Notes: a model not told the origin generated them from the letters alone. A stretch of DNA of 64,000 nt from Sphingomonas taxi (GCF_000764535.1 NZ_CP009571.1:2289001-2353000); one strand, 5' to 3'; counted from the first letter of the stretch, positions 45,732 to 54,998 are shown. A program made the numbers and translations.

Positions 45732-47453
45732 ATGGCTACCCAGCCCACTCCTACCCGCGACGATTTCGCCGCAATGCTCGATGACATGTTCGGCGGCGCC
45801 GACAGCTTTGAGGGCCGTGTCGTTCACGGCACCGTCACCGCCATCGAGAACGATCTCGCCGTCATCGACGTCGGCCTGAAGTCCGAAGGCCGCGTGCCGC
45901 TGCGCGAATTCGCCGCACCGGGCCAGAAGGCCGACCTGAAGGTCGGCGATGAGGTCGAGGTCTATGTCGACCGCGTCGAGAACATGCATGGCGAAGCGAT
46001 GCTCAGCCGCGACCGCGCCCGCCGCGAAGCCGCCTGGGACAAGCTCGAGCTCGAGTTCAGCAAGACCGCGCGCGTCGAGGGCGTGATCTTCGGCCGCGTC
46101 AAGGGCGGCTTCACCGTCGACCTGTCGGGCGCCGTCGCGTTCCTGCCGGGCAGCCAGGTCGATATCCGCCCCGTCCGCGACGTCACGCCGCTGATGGACA
46201 TCCCCCAGCCGTTCCAGATCCTCAAGATGGACCGCAAGCGCGGCAACATCGTGGTGTCGCGTCGCGCGGTGCTGGAAGAGACCCGCGCCGAGCAGCGTTC
46301 GGGCCTAATCCAGAGCCTCGCCGAGGGTCAGATCATCGACGGCGTCGTCAAGAACATCACCGATTACGGTGCGTTCGTCGACCTCGGCGGCATCGACGGC
46401 CTGCTCCACGTCACCGACCTCAGCTACAAGCGCGTCAATCATCCGTCCGAGATGATCGCGATCGGCGACACGGTGAAGGTGCAGATCATCCGCATCAACA
46501 AGGACACGCAGCGCATCAGCCTCGGCATGAAGCAGCTCGAGTCGGATCCGTGGGACGGCGCATCGGCCAAGTATCCGATCGGCGCCAAGCTGTCGGGCCG
46601 CGTCACGAACATCACCGAATATGGTGCGTTCGTCGAGCTGGAAGCGGGCATCGAAGGCCTCGTCCACGTTTCGGAAATGTCCTGGACCAAGAAGAACGTC
46701 CATCCGGGCAAGATCGTCTCGACCTCGCAGGAAGTCGATGTCGTCGTGCTCGAGGTCGACGAGGACAAGCGTCGCATCAGCCTCGGCCTCAAGCAGGCGC
46801 AGAACAATCCGTGGGAAGCGTTCGCCGCCGCCCATCCGATCGGTTCGACCGTCGAGGGCGAAGTCAAGAACGCGACCGAATTCGGTCTGTTCATCGGTCT
46901 GGACAACGACGTCGACGGCATGGTCCACATGTCGGACATCGCCTGGGGCGTGTCGGGTGAGGATGCCCTCAACCTGCACCGCAAGGGCGAGACCGTGCAG
47001 GCGGTGGTGCTCGACATCGACGCCGAGAAGGAGCGCATCAGCCTCGGCATGAAGCAGCTCGAGCGCGGCGGCCCGTCGGCCGGCGGCATCGCGGCATCGG
47101 GCGATCGCCTGAACAAGAACGCGATCGTCACCGTGACCGTCCTCGAAGTCCGCGACGCGGGCCTCGAAGTGCAGCAGGGCGACGATGGCGCGACCGGCTT
47201 CATCAAGCGCACGGATCTGGGTCGCGACCGCGACGAGCAGCGTCCGGAGCGTTTCCAGGTCGGCCAGAAGTTCGACGCGATGGTGACCGGCTTCGACCGG
47301 TCGAAGAAGCCCACCTTCTCGATCAAGGCGATGCAGATCTCCGAAGAGAAGCAGGCGGTTGCGCAGTACGGTTCGTCCGACTCGGGCGCGACGCTCGGCA
47401 ACATCCTCGGCGAGGCCCTCAAGGCCCGCGTCGCGGACGCCGACAAGAAGTAA
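45732..47453 (+). CDS. rpsA: 30S ribosomal protein S1
   Basis: The product has 573 residues. It has six S1/OB-fold domains in tandem: HGTVTAIENDLAVIDVGLKSEGRVPL (~28-53) starts the first, and domains with EGVIFGRVKGGFTVDL, GVVKNITDYGAFVDLGGIDGLLHVTDL, GRVTNITEYGAFVELEAGIEGLVHVSEMSW and others follow. S1 recruits mRNAs to the 30S subunit and is essential. The downstream ihfB is separated by a hairpin. Confidence 0.97.
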   Translation: MATQPTPTRDDFAAMLDDMFGGADSFEGRVVHGTVTAIENDLAVIDVGLKSEGRVPLREFAAPGQKADLKVGDEVEVYVDRVENMHGEAMLSRDRARREAAWDKLELEFSKTARVEGVIFGRVKGGFTVDLSGAVAFLPGSQVDIRPVRDVTPLMDIPQPFQILKMDRKRGNIVVSRRAVLEETRAEQRSGLIQSLAEGQIIDGVVKNITDYGAFVDLGGIDGLLHVTDLSYKRVNHPSEMIAIGDTVKVQIIRINKDTQRISLGMKQLESDPWDGASAKYPIGAKLSGRVTNITEYGAFVELEAGIEGLVHVSEMSWTKKNVHPGKIVSTSQEVDVVVLEVDEDKRRISLGLKQAQNNPWEAFAAAHPIGSTVEGEVKNATEFGLFIGLDNDVDGMVHMSDIAWGVSGEDALNLHRKGETVQAVVLDIDAEKERISLGMKQLERGGPSAGGIAASGDRLNKNAIVTVTVLEVRDAGLEVQQGDDGATGFIKRTDLGRDRDEQRPERFQVGQKFDAMVTGFDRSKKPTFSIKAMQISEEKQAVAQYGSSDSGATLGNILGEALKARVADADKK

Positions 47454-47461
47454 GACGGCTC

Positions 47462-47498
47462 GGGCTGGAGTGGTTTCGTACCGGTCCAGCCCAAGTTT
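47462..47498 (+). terminator. Probable terminator after rpsA
   Basis: GGGCTGGA (47462-47469) pairs with TCCAGCCC (47485-47492), followed by AAGTTT. The T stretch is short, so efficiency is uncertain. Confidence 0.55.
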
Positions 47499-47585
47499 CT
47501 ATGTTTAAGTTCATTTTGGCCCTATACGCGGACCCCATTGATCTCTATCAAGCCACGGTTGCATCAACCGGGGGGGAGTTTTGCG

Positions 47586-47864
47586 ATGATCCGTTCTGAA
47601 CTTGTTCAAAAATTGTGTGAGCTGAACCCGAACCTGTCGGGAGCCGAGGTCGACGCCATCGTCTCGACCTTCTTCGACGAGATCGCACGGCGCCTCGCCT
47701 CCAACGGCCGCGTCGAGCTGCGCGGCTTCGGCGCCTTTTCCACCCGCGCCCGCGATGCCCGCATCGGCCGCAATCCGCGCACCGGCGAGACCGTCGAGGT
47801 CGAGGCCAAGCGCGTCCCCTATTTCAAGCCCGGCAAGGAAATGCGCGCGCGCCTCAACGTCTGA
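47586..47864 (+). CDS. ihfB: Integration host factor subunit beta (HU/IHF family)
   Basis: The product has 92 residues, the normal length of IHF-beta. It bends DNA as a heterodimer with IHF-alpha. The beta-arm motif [25 protein letters not shown] lies at ~59-83 and [10 protein letters not shown] at ~43-52. The ATG at 47586 is the first one in frame with the conserved region. IHF beta next to rpsA is the classic order. The gene is preceded by a ~130-nt gap that could contain its own promoter. Confidence 0.95.
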   Translation: MIRSELVQKLCELNPNLSGAEVDAIVSTFFDEIARRLASNGRVELRGFGAFSTRARDARIGRNPRTGETVEVEAKRVPYFKPGKEMRARLNV

Positions 47865-47927
47865 CCGCGCTTCCCGCCCATAGCGGGTTGACGGTCGGCG
47901 CTGGTTGCGCTTGTCGTGCAACCGTGT

Positions 47928-48011
47928 GCGGACGTGGCGAAATCGGTAGACGCTTCCGACTTAAAATCGGCTTCCTTTGGAGTGCGGGTTCGAGTCCCGC
48001 CGTCCGCACCA
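47928..48011 (+). tRNA. tRNA-Leu (anticodon TAA)
   Basis: The gene is 84 nt, with an acceptor stem GCGGACG/CGTCCGC, a D loop with AATCGGTAGAC, an anticodon stem CCGA/TCGG enclosing CTTAAAA (TAA anticodon), a long variable arm, a T arm CGGGTTCGAGTCCCG and an encoded CCA. The long variable arm is as expected for leucine tRNAs. Confidence 0.97.
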
Positions 48012-48016
48012 TCCTG

Positions 48017-49447
48017 TTGCTGCTCGGGATCGGAGCGTCCGCGCTGGCCGGCTGCGATCAGCGCCCCGATTCGGGGCCGGTGATCGTCAGCGCGATCGGG
48101 GCACCGCCACGCCCCGCCGATCCCGCCCGGACCCGGCTCGACACGCCGTCGCGGCTGCTGCTCGATGCCACGGCCGAGGGGCTGGTGCGGTTCGACGGCA
48201 GCGGCCAGATCGAACCCGGGCTCGCCGAACGCTGGATCGTGATCGATCAGGGGATGAGCTACATCTTCCGGCTGCGCGAGGCGCAGTGGAGCGACGGCAG
48301 CAGGGTCGATGCCGATCAGGTCGTCGCGCAATTGCGCCACCAGCTCGCCCGGGGATCGCGCAACCCGCTCCTGCCCTTCCTGACGGCGGTCGACGAGATC
48401 GTAACGATGACGCCGCAGGTCATCGAGGTGCGGCTGTTGCGCCCGCGACCCGACCTGCTCAAGCTGTTCGCCCAGCCTGAACTGGCGCTGTGGCGCAGCG
48501 GCACCGTCGGCGGCGCCGGACCGATGCGCATCGTCCGCGGCACGCGCAGCCCCTTGCTTCGCCCCGCCTTCGATCCCGGCCGCGCCGATCCCGACGATCA
48601 GCGCCGGACGCGCCCCGAACAGGACGTCCGCCTGATCGGCGAGCGCGCCGCCCGCGCCATCGTCCGCTTCGCGGCGCGCGACTCCGATTATGTCGCCGGC
48701 GGCACCTTCCTCGACTGGCCGCTGATCGGCCTGGCGTCGATCGCCCCCGCCAACGTCCGTCTCGATCCCGCCGCCGGGCTGTTCGGCTTCGCGATCCTCA
48801 AGCGCGACGGCTTCCTCGCGGACGCCGGCAACCGCGCCGCACTCAGCGGCGCGATCGACCGCGCCGCGGTCACCGCCGCGGTGATGCCCAATTGGGAACC
48901 CGCCGAACGCCTCCTGCCCGACATGCTCGATTCGACCGCGCCGCCGGCGCTGCCCGGCTGGTCGCTGCTCACCCCCGAACAGCGCGTCGCCGCCGCGCAG
49001 ACGCGCGTCGCCGACTATGGCGCGCCGGTCGTGCTGCGCATCGCGCTGCCGCGCGGGCCGGGTGCGACGCTGGTCTATGCGCAGGTCGCCGCGTCGCTGC
49101 TCACCGTCGGCATCACGCCGCAGCGCGTCGGCCCCGACGACGATGCCGAACTGCGGCTGGTCGATCAGGTCGCGCCCTATGACAGCGCCCGCTGGTATCT
49201 CGCCAATGCCTGCGTCGTCTGTGGCGAGGCCGCACAGGGCGCGCTGGTCGCCGCCCGCGAGGCACCGACGCTCGCCGAACGCTCGCGGCTGATCGCGGTC
49301 GCCGATGCCGCGCTGGCGACGGATACGCCGTTCATTCCGATCGCGCGGCCGCTGCGCTGGTCGCTGGTCGCGATGCGGCTGCGCCAATGGCGCCCCAACG
49401 CCCGCGCCTGGCACCCGTTGAACCGGCTGCGCGACGACACCAATTAG
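48017..49447 (+). CDS. ABC transporter family 5-type substrate-binding lipoprotein
   Basis: The frame continues up through the tRNA-Leu, so its start is unclear. The first usable start is the TTG at 48017, giving 476 residues and a lipoprotein-like start with Cys at residue 13 (ALAGC). A longer start would read through the tRNA. The mature protein has the extracellular solute-binding family 5 layout, with EGLVRFDGSGQIEPGLAERWIVID and FRLREAQWSDGSRVDADQV near the N-terminus. Permease and ATPase genes are absent in the window. It probably binds a peptide or similar ligand. Confidence 0.75.
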   Translation: MLLGIGASALAGCDQRPDSGPVIVSAIGAPPRPADPARTRLDTPSRLLLDATAEGLVRFDGSGQIEPGLAERWIVIDQGMSYIFRLREAQWSDGSRVDADQVVAQLRHQLARGSRNPLLPFLTAVDEIVTMTPQVIEVRLLRPRPDLLKLFAQPELALWRSGTVGGAGPMRIVRGTRSPLLRPAFDPGRADPDDQRRTRPEQDVRLIGERAARAIVRFAARDSDYVAGGTFLDWPLIGLASIAPANVRLDPAAGLFGFAILKRDGFLADAGNRAALSGAIDRAAVTAAVMPNWEPAERLLPDMLDSTAPPALPGWSLLTPEQRVAAAQTRVADYGAPVVLRIALPRGPGATLVYAQVAASLLTVGITPQRVGPDDDAELRLVDQVAPYDSARWYLANACVVCGEAAQGALVAAREAPTLAERSRLIAVADAALATDTPFIPIARPLRWSLVAMRLRQWRPNARAWHPLNRLRDDTN

Positions 49448-49452
49448 GGGGG

Positions 49453-49881
49453 ATGACCACCACCCGCCCTCGCCCGCTGGACGCGCGTCCGCTGCTCGAC
49501 TCCTTGCCGGTCGGCCGTGACGCAGCCTCGGTCCGCATCCGGCTCGAAGCGATGGAGCGGGTGATGGAAGGGCTGTTCACCATCCCCGGCACCAACCGCA
49601 AGCTCGGGCTCGACGTGATCCTCGATCTCGTCCCGGTCGTCGGCACCACGATCGCCGCGCTGATCGGATCGTGGCTGGTATGGGAAGCCCGCAATCTCGG
49701 CATGTCGAAGCTGCAGATGGCGCGGATGTTCGGCAACGTCGGGATCGACTGGGCGCTGGGCATCATCCCCTTCGTCGGCGCGGTCCCAGATTTCTTCTTC
49801 CGGTCGAACACCCGCAACCTGCGGATCATCCGCCGCCACCTCGACAAGCATCATCCGGCGACGGCGACGATCATCGGCTGA
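49453..49881 (+). CDS. DUF4112 membrane protein
   Basis: The product has 142 residues with about two transmembrane helices. The family signature LGLDVILDLVPVVGTTIAALIGSWLVWEA (~51-79) and IIPFVGAVPDFFFRSNTRNLRIIRRH (~105-130) is visible. The function is unknown. It follows the lipoprotein gene by 5 nt with its own GGGGGA ribosome site, so the two are co-transcribed. Confidence 0.88.
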   Translation: MTTTRPRPLDARPLLDSLPVGRDAASVRIRLEAMERVMEGLFTIPGTNRKLGLDVILDLVPVVGTTIAALIGSWLVWEARNLGMSKLQMARMFGNVGIDWALGIIPFVGAVPDFFFRSNTRNLRIIRRHLDKHHPATATIIG

Positions 49882-49884
49882 CGA

Positions 49885-50595
49885 TCAGCGGCCGCCGCGC
49901 CAGATCTTCACCGTCGCATCGGCGGACAGGCCGCCCTGGTGCGCTGGACAGCGTTGATACCGGAACGCCTTGTCGAGGCAGATCCAGATTTCGTCGAGCC
50001 AGCCCTGTTTGGTCGCCGTCACCCGCATCATGTCCGGCCCGAGCCCCGGATTGCTGCGCGACACCGCCGCCGCCAGCCCGCCGGCGGTCAGCGGCCCGCG
50101 CGACAAGGCATCCATGTCGGGATAGCGCAGCCTGCCGTACAGGCGGGTCGAGGTGGCGAAATAGCGGTCGGGCTTGTAGCCGGCCATGCAGGTGCCGTGC
50201 TTCGACCATTCGTGCTGCATCAGCTGCGCCGACGGCGTGCTGCAGATATGCTTCTGGATCACCGCACGCGGCAGCAAGGGGGTCGCCTGGCAATATTGCG
50301 GCCAGTCCTTGCCGATGCCGTCGGGCCACAGCCCGTGCAGCGTGAAGCCGAAGCGGTTGCCCGCCGCGCACTGGAAGCGCGCGCCGCCGTCGCGGTCGTG
50401 ATCGCGGCAATATTGCGGCGCCCAGGTGATCGCCAGCGTATAGCCGCCGATCGGCAGCAATCGCCGCGGCTGGCTGTCGCTCGGCAGGTCCGGGTGCGGC
50501 CGTTCGATGCTCGTCGGGGCGGCGCATTGATAGGCCTGCGCCTGCACCGCGGCAGGGGTCGCCGCGAGCAGCGCGACGAGCGCGAACCGCGCCAT
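49885..50595 (-). CDS. Secreted ribonuclease T2
   Basis: The product has 236 residues. A signal peptide (ARFALVALLAATPAAVQAQA) is followed by the RNase T2 catalytic segments: CAS1 GFTLHGLWPD and CAS2 HEWSKHGTC, with catalytic His residues in both. The remaining region is Cys-rich, as usual for this fold. It cleaves RNA in the periplasm or outside the cell, which would help recycle nucleotides. The start at 50595 overlaps the stop of the upstream membrane protein gene (TGATG). Confidence 0.93.
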   Translation of the reverse strand: MARFALVALLAATPAAVQAQAYQCAAPTSIERPHPDLPSDSQPRRLLPIGGYTLAITWAPQYCRDHDRDGGARFQCAAGNRFGFTLHGLWPDGIGKDWPQYCQATPLLPRAVIQKHICSTPSAQLMQHEWSKHGTCMAGYKPDRYFATSTRLYGRLRYPDMDALSRGPLTAGGLAAAVSRSNPGLGPDMMRVTATKQGWLDEIWICLDKAFRYQRCPAHQGGLSADATVKIWRGGR

Positions 50596-51062
50596 CACCA
50601 TCGCGGCGCGTCCGGCGTTTCGACCACGTCGAGATCGTCGTCCTCGTCCAGCCCCTCGCCGAACCACGCCTTGGCGTCCGGCTTGAACAGCATCACCGCC
50701 GCGGCGACGTAGAGGATGTTGGCGACCAGTCCGAGCGCGAGCTGCGCGTTGATCGCCGACCGGCCCAGCGCGATCAGCACGATCGCCGAGAGGACCGCGA
50801 ACACGCCGAACGCCGCGAACACCACCTGCACCCATTTCGCCACCACGCTCGGGCGGCGGACGATGAAGAACCAGATCAGCACCGTGATCGCGAGCCCGAG
50901 CACCTGCATCGCCGGCAGCAGCCACGACATGCTCGCAAGCATCGGATTGGAGGCCAAAGCGGCCTGCGACGTGCGCCAGTTCAGCCCGGTATTGATCAGG
51001 CCGAGGATCACCGACGCCCAATAGAATTGCTCGAACCGGACGATGGATGGCGGTTTGGTCAC
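50595..51062 (-). CDS. Uncharacterised four-helix membrane protein
   Basis: The product has 155 residues with four clear hydrophobic segments: FYWASVILGLINTGL, MSWLLPAMQVLGLAITVLIWFFIV, VQVVFAAFGVFAVLSAIVLIAL and LGLVANILYVAAAVMLF. The C-terminus is acidic (GEGLDEDDDLDVVE). Family unknown. It is coupled to RNase T2 by the TGATG overlap. It lies 62 nt downstream of nadC on the same strand. Confidence 0.8.
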   Translation of the reverse strand: MTKPPSIVRFEQFYWASVILGLINTGLNWRTSQAALASNPMLASMSWLLPAMQVLGLAITVLIWFFIVRRPSVVAKWVQVVFAAFGVFAVLSAIVLIALGRSAINAQLALGLVANILYVAAAVMLFKPDAKAWFGEGLDEDDDLDVVETPDAPRW

Positions 51063-51124
51063 GACAACTCCCCTTGCTGCTCGATATCAGCCTAGCCGCC
51101 CCGGCGGGGCGTGCAAGCCGCCGC

Positions 51125-51973
51125 TCATATCACCGTGAAATCGAGGCCGATATCCGCCGCGGGCGCCGATTGGGTCAGCCGCCCGACCGAGACGTAGGTG
51201 ACGCCGTTCTCCGCGATCGCCCGCACCGTGTCGAGCCGCACCCCGCCCGAGGCCTCGGTCGGCACGCGCCCGCCGACCGAGGCCACCGCCTCGCGCAGCA
51301 GCGCCGGCGGCATGTTGTCGAGCAGCAGATGCGTCGCCCCCGCGTCCAGCGCGGGCGCGATCTGGTCGAGCCGGTCGACCTCGACGATGATCCGCGCGAT
51401 CCCCGCCGCGACCGCCCGCTGCACCGCCGGCGCGATGCCGCCGGCGACCGCGATGTGATTGTCCTTGATCATCGCCGCATCCCACAGGCCGAGCCGGTGG
51501 TTCTGCGCACCGCCGGTACGTGTCGCATATTTCTCCAGCCGGCGCAGACCAGGGATCGTCTTGCGCGTGTCGAGCAGCACCGCGCCGGTATCCGCGATCG
51601 CATCGACATAGGCGCGGGTCAGCGTCGCAATCCCCGAGAGATGCTGCACCGTGTTGAGCGCCGAACGCTCGGCGGTGAGCAGCGCCCGCGCCGATCCCTC
51701 CAGCCGCATCAGCTCGCTGTGCGCCGCCACCCGGGCGCCATCCTCGACCAGCCGGGTGATCCGCACCGCCGGGTCGAGTGCACGGAAAAACGCTTCCGCG
51801 ATGCCGAGTCCGGCGACGACGATCGCGTCGCGCGTGTCCATCACTCCGGTGAAGCGCGCCTCCGCCGGAATCACCGCCGCCGAGGTGATGTCGCCGCCGT
51901 CGCCCAGATCTTCCGCCAAAGTCGCGGCGACGAAGCCGTCGAGGTCGAATCCGTCTAGAGTAAAGCGCGTCAT
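51125..51973 (-). CDS. nadC: Nicotinate-nucleotide pyrophosphorylase (carboxylating)
   Basis: The product has 282 residues. It converts quinolinate and PRPP to nicotinate mononucleotide, the last step of de novo pyridine synthesis. Conserved DTRKTIPGLRRLEKYATRTGG (~135-155) and HRLGLWDAAMIKDNHI (~158-173) are the family signatures. The C-terminal ASGGVRLDTVRAIAENGVTYVSVGRLTQSAPAADIGLDF is complete. It is downstream of nadA, with a 228-nt gap holding a small gene on the opposite strand. Confidence 0.96.
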   Translation of the reverse strand: MTRFTLDGFDLDGFVAATLAEDLGDGGDITSAAVIPAEARFTGVMDTRDAIVVAGLGIAEAFFRALDPAVRITRLVEDGARVAAHSELMRLEGSARALLTAERSALNTVQHLSGIATLTRAYVDAIADTGAVLLDTRKTIPGLRRLEKYATRTGGAQNHRLGLWDAAMIKDNHIAVAGGIAPAVQRAVAAGIARIIVEVDRLDQIAPALDAGATHLLLDNMPPALLREAVASVGGRVPTEASGGVRLDTVRAIAENGVTYVSVGRLTQSAPAADIGLDFTVI

Positions 51974-52050
51974 ACGTATACGATCCTGTCATATGGCGTC
52001 GCGGACCCTATTGTCATGGGTCCGCCGCCGAATCACGGGGAAGCAAGGCG

Positions 52051-52197
52051 ATGACCGAACGCGAGGCCTTGGAGGAGCTCCACCAGCTGCTCGCCGCCGC
52101 GTTGCAGAAGGCGGACGAGCTGGAGCTGATCCTGGTCGGCATCCACATCAACGAAGCCCGTCACCTGCTCGCCCCGACCACCGCGACCTCGCACTGA
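52051..52197 (+). CDS. Small 48-aa helical protein opposite the nad genes
   Basis: The frame reads MTEREALEELHQLLAAALQKADELELILVG and ends in a TGA at 52195-52197. It is strongly helical and acidic. AAGCAAGG lies at ribosome-site distance before the ATG. It is too short to be matched to a family by eye. It stands on the plus strand between nadC and nadA, whose stop is 4 nt away. It looks real from its regular amphipathic pattern. Confidence 0.5.
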   Translation: MTEREALEELHQLLAAALQKADELELILVGIHINEARHLLAPTTATSH

Positions 52198-52201
52198 CGG
52201 A

Positions 52202-53215
52202 TCAGTCGCCGGTGACCGGCACCACGCGGAACGGCGTCGGGCCGAGATCGCCCTGCCCGACCGTCGCCGAGGCCATCGACAGCATCGCGTCGAGGCTCTT
52301 CTTCGCCTTGACGCGCAGGCCCTCCTCGATCTCGATGCGCGGCGTCAGGTCGCGCAGCGCGACGTAGAGCTTCTCCATCGTGTTGAGCGCCATATACGGG
52401 CAGATGTTGCAGTTGCAGTTGCCGTCCGCCCCCGGCGCGCCGATGAAATTCTTCAGCGGCATCGCCTTCTCCATCTGGTGGATGATGTGCGGCTCGGTCG
52501 CGACGATCAGCGTCTCGCCGGGCATGGCATTGGCGAATTCGAGGATGCCGCGCGTCGATCCGACGTAATCGGCATGGTCGAGGATCACCGCCGGACATTC
52601 GGGATGCGCGGCGACCGGCGCACCGGGGTTCTGCGCCTTCAACTTCATCAGCTCGGTTTCGCTGAACGCCTCGTGGACGATGCACACGCCCGGCCACAGC
52701 AGCAGCTCGCGCCCGGTCTTGCGCTGGAGATAGCCGCCGAGATTGCGGTCGGGGCCGAAGATGATCTTCTGGTCGCGCGGCAATTGCGCCAGGATCGTCT
52801 CCGCCGACGACGAGGTGACGATGACGTCGCTCAGCGCCTTCACCTCGGTCGAGCAATTGATGTAGGTCAGCGCGATATGATCGGGATGCGCGGCGCGGAA
52901 CGCAGCGAACTGGTCGGGCGGGCAACTGTCCTCCAGGCTGCAACCGGCATCCATGTCGGGCAGCACGACGATCTTGTCGGGGCTGAGGATCTTCGCGGTC
53001 TCCGCCATGAAGCGCACCCCGCAAAAGGCGATCACGTCGGCATCGGTCGCCTGCGCCTTGCGGCTGAGGTCGAGGCTGTCGCCGACGAAATCGGCGAGGT
53101 CCTGCAACTCCGGCTTCTGATAATAATGCGCGAGGATCACCGCGTTGCGCTCCTTGCGGAGGCGCTCGATCTCGGCGCGCAGGTCGAGTCCGGCGAAGCT
53201 GTTGGTCAGTTCCAT
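52202..53215 (-). CDS. nadA: Quinolinate synthase
   Basis: The product has 337 residues. It condenses iminoaspartate with dihydroxyacetone phosphate to form quinolinate and carries a [4Fe-4S] cluster. Ligand-like Cys residues occur in DMDAGCSLEDSCPP (~95-108), AAHPECPAVIL and GNCNCNICPYMALNTMEKL. The N-terminal VILAHYYQKPELQDLADFVGDSLDLS is the family signature. The ATG at 53213-53215 is preferred over an upstream GTG because it begins the conserved region. nadB is missing from the window. It is followed by nadC. Confidence 0.95.
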   Translation of the reverse strand: MELTNSFAGLDLRAEIERLRKERNAVILAHYYQKPELQDLADFVGDSLDLSRKAQATDADVIAFCGVRFMAETAKILSPDKIVVLPDMDAGCSLEDSCPPDQFAAFRAAHPDHIALTYINCSTEVKALSDVIVTSSSAETILAQLPRDQKIIFGPDRNLGGYLQRKTGRELLLWPGVCIVHEAFSETELMKLKAQNPGAPVAAHPECPAVILDHADYVGSTRGILEFANAMPGETLIVATEPHIIHQMEKAMPLKNFIGAPGADGNCNCNICPYMALNTMEKLYVALRDLTPRIEIEEGLRVKAKKSLDAMLSMASATVGQGDLGPTPFRVVPVTGD

Positions 53216-53260
53216 AACGCCCTCGTTAGGCGATTGCGCGCCGCCCCTCAACGCCCGCCG

Positions 53261-53995
53261 TCATCGAGAATTGCCAAGCACTTCCGCCAGCGACCGGCTC
53301 GCGTCCCACCGCTCGGTCGCCGCCGTGGGATCGTCGGCGAAACTCACCTTGACGCTGGCGTCGATCCCGGCGGCGCGCAGCGGCATGACGAAGCTGTTCT
53401 CCACCGCGCGCCGGGTCGCGTCGCGCGCCAGCTTCATCGGCGTCGCATCGCGCGCCTGCCGCACCAGCTCCGCCTGTCCGGCGCGGCGATTCGCGGTGTC
53501 CAGCGCGGTGTCGGCGTCGGTCAGCCGCGATAGGATGCCGCCGCTGCCATATTCGCGGATCGCGGTAAGATCGACCTGCGGCCCGTCGAGTTCGATCGGC
53601 GGCAACCGCACCGACAGCGTCCGGCTGTCGGGATCCCAGGCGACGTCGCGCTGGGTCAGCTTGCCGAGATCGACCTCGTAGCGGACCAGGCCGGGCATGA
53701 TCAGCGTCTTCTCGGTCGACAGGCCGAGCTGCGACTGGCGCGACGTGCTCACCGCGACGAAGCGCGCGGCGAAGGCGGACAGGCGGTTCTGTTCGCGCAG
53801 CCCTTGCAGGCTCGCGCTGGCGACGGTGGTCGGATCGGGCGACAGCCGGCGCTCGACGTAGCGCTGCACGCCCCACAGGCCGATCAGCACGGCAAGCGCG
53901 AGCAGCACGATGATCCCCGCCGCCTTGCCGAGGAACGAACCGGTCGACGACCGGACCGCCGGCGTCGCGGGGGCGTCGGGCATCGGATCGCTCAT
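53261..53995 (-). CDS. DUF4230 domain protein
   Basis: The product has 244 residues. One transmembrane helix (~27-47: GIIVLLALAVLIGLW) is followed by a DUF4230-type domain: LREQNRLSAFAARFVAVSTS, VRYEVDLGKLTQRDVAWDPDSRTLSVRLPPIELDG. The function is unknown. The ATG at 53995 makes an ATGA overlap with the stop of the MBL gene; an ATG 15 nt upstream is an alternative. It precedes nadA by 45 nt and may be co-transcribed. Confidence 0.87.
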   Translation of the reverse strand: MSDPMPDAPATPAVRSSTGSFLGKAAGIIVLLALAVLIGLWGVQRYVERRLSPDPTTVASASLQGLREQNRLSAFAARFVAVSTSRQSQLGLSTEKTLIMPGLVRYEVDLGKLTQRDVAWDPDSRTLSVRLPPIELDGPQVDLTAIREYGSGGILSRLTDADTALDTANRRAGQAELVRQARDATPMKLARDATRRAVENSFVMPLRAAGIDASVKVSFADDPTAATERWDASRSLAEVLGNSR

Positions 53996-54849
53996 TCGCT
54001 GCTCCGCCATACGTCACCCTCCTCGCTCACCCGTTGCCGTCTTTGCAGATCATAGAGGTGCGCGAGCACCGATCGTTGCGCCGCCGGGATCAAACGCGGG
54101 TCGAGCCCGACGTACATCCGCCGCGTCATCTCCTCCAGCGCCAGCGGCGCCTCGCGCACCAGCCGCAGGATCTGCCCCTCGCGCTGCTTGCGATGCCCCA
54201 GCATGCCGCGCACCAGCCGCTGCGGCTGGTCCACCGCCTCGCCATGGCCGGGATAATAGATACGATCGTCGCGGCCGAGCAGCTTGTCGAGGCTCGCCAT
54301 ATACTGCCCCATGTCGCCGTCGGGCGGCGAGATCACGCTCGTCGCCCAGCCCATTACGTGATCGCCGGAGAACAGCGCCTTCGTCTCGGGCAGCGCGAAG
54401 GCGAGATGGTTCGACGTATGGCCCGGCGTCGCCAGCGCGGTCAGCGTCCAGCCGTCGCCGGCGACGCTCTCGCCCTCGTCCAGCACGCGATCGGGCGCAT
54501 AGGCCGCGTCGAACGCCGCATCCAGTCCGGGCGTCTCGCTGGCGACATGCACCGGCGCGGCACCGACGATCGGCGCGCCGGTCGCGGCGGCGAGCGGCCG
54601 GCTGGCGGGACTGTGGTCGCGATGATGATGGGTGATGACGATCGCACGGACCGGCCGCCCGGCGATCACCCGCAGCAGCGTCTCGACGTGCGCGGCGTCG
54701 TCGGGACCCGGATCGATCACCGCAAGGTCGCGGCCGCCGACGACATGCGTCTGCGTACCGCCATAGGTATACGGCGACGGATTGGGCGCGAGCACACGGG
54801 TGACGAGCGGCTCGAGCTGGATCGGGATACCGGTCGGATGCTCGGCCAT
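53992..54849 (-). CDS. MBL-fold metallohydrolase
   Basis: The product has 285 residues. The metal-binding motif THHHRDH is at residues 73-79 (His74, His76, Asp78, His79). The third ligand set lies in TPGHTSNH (~136) and the fourth in LFSGDHVMGW. C-terminal YPGHGEAVD and helices fit the LACTB2/RNase-Z-like or glyoxalase II-like groups; the substrate is unclear. ATG at 54847-54849 begins conservation at MAEHPTGIPIQLEPLVTRVLAPNPSPYTYGGTQTH, split over the start. It overlaps the DUF4230 gene. A repeat lies upstream. Confidence 0.88.
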   Translation of the reverse strand: MAEHPTGIPIQLEPLVTRVLAPNPSPYTYGGTQTHVVGGRDLAVIDPGPDDAAHVETLLRVIAGRPVRAIVITHHHRDHSPASRPLAAATGAPIVGAAPVHVASETPGLDAAFDAAYAPDRVLDEGESVAGDGWTLTALATPGHTSNHLAFALPETKALFSGDHVMGWATSVISPPDGDMGQYMASLDKLLGRDDRIYYPGHGEAVDQPQRLVRGMLGHRKQREGQILRLVREAPLALEEMTRRMYVGLDPRLIPAAQRSVLAHLYDLQRRQRVSEEGDVWRSSE

Positions 54850-54998
54850 TGGGTCGGATGTGGCGCGATGCGCGGCGGAGCGCAAGAGGCGATGACCGGT
54901 GGGGGTGGCACCCGGCGGCGGCGGTCGTCCCGAACGCGCCGCCACGCGGCGGCCAAATCCGTCCGCCCGGATGATGGCGAGACCTGTGGAGAACTCCA

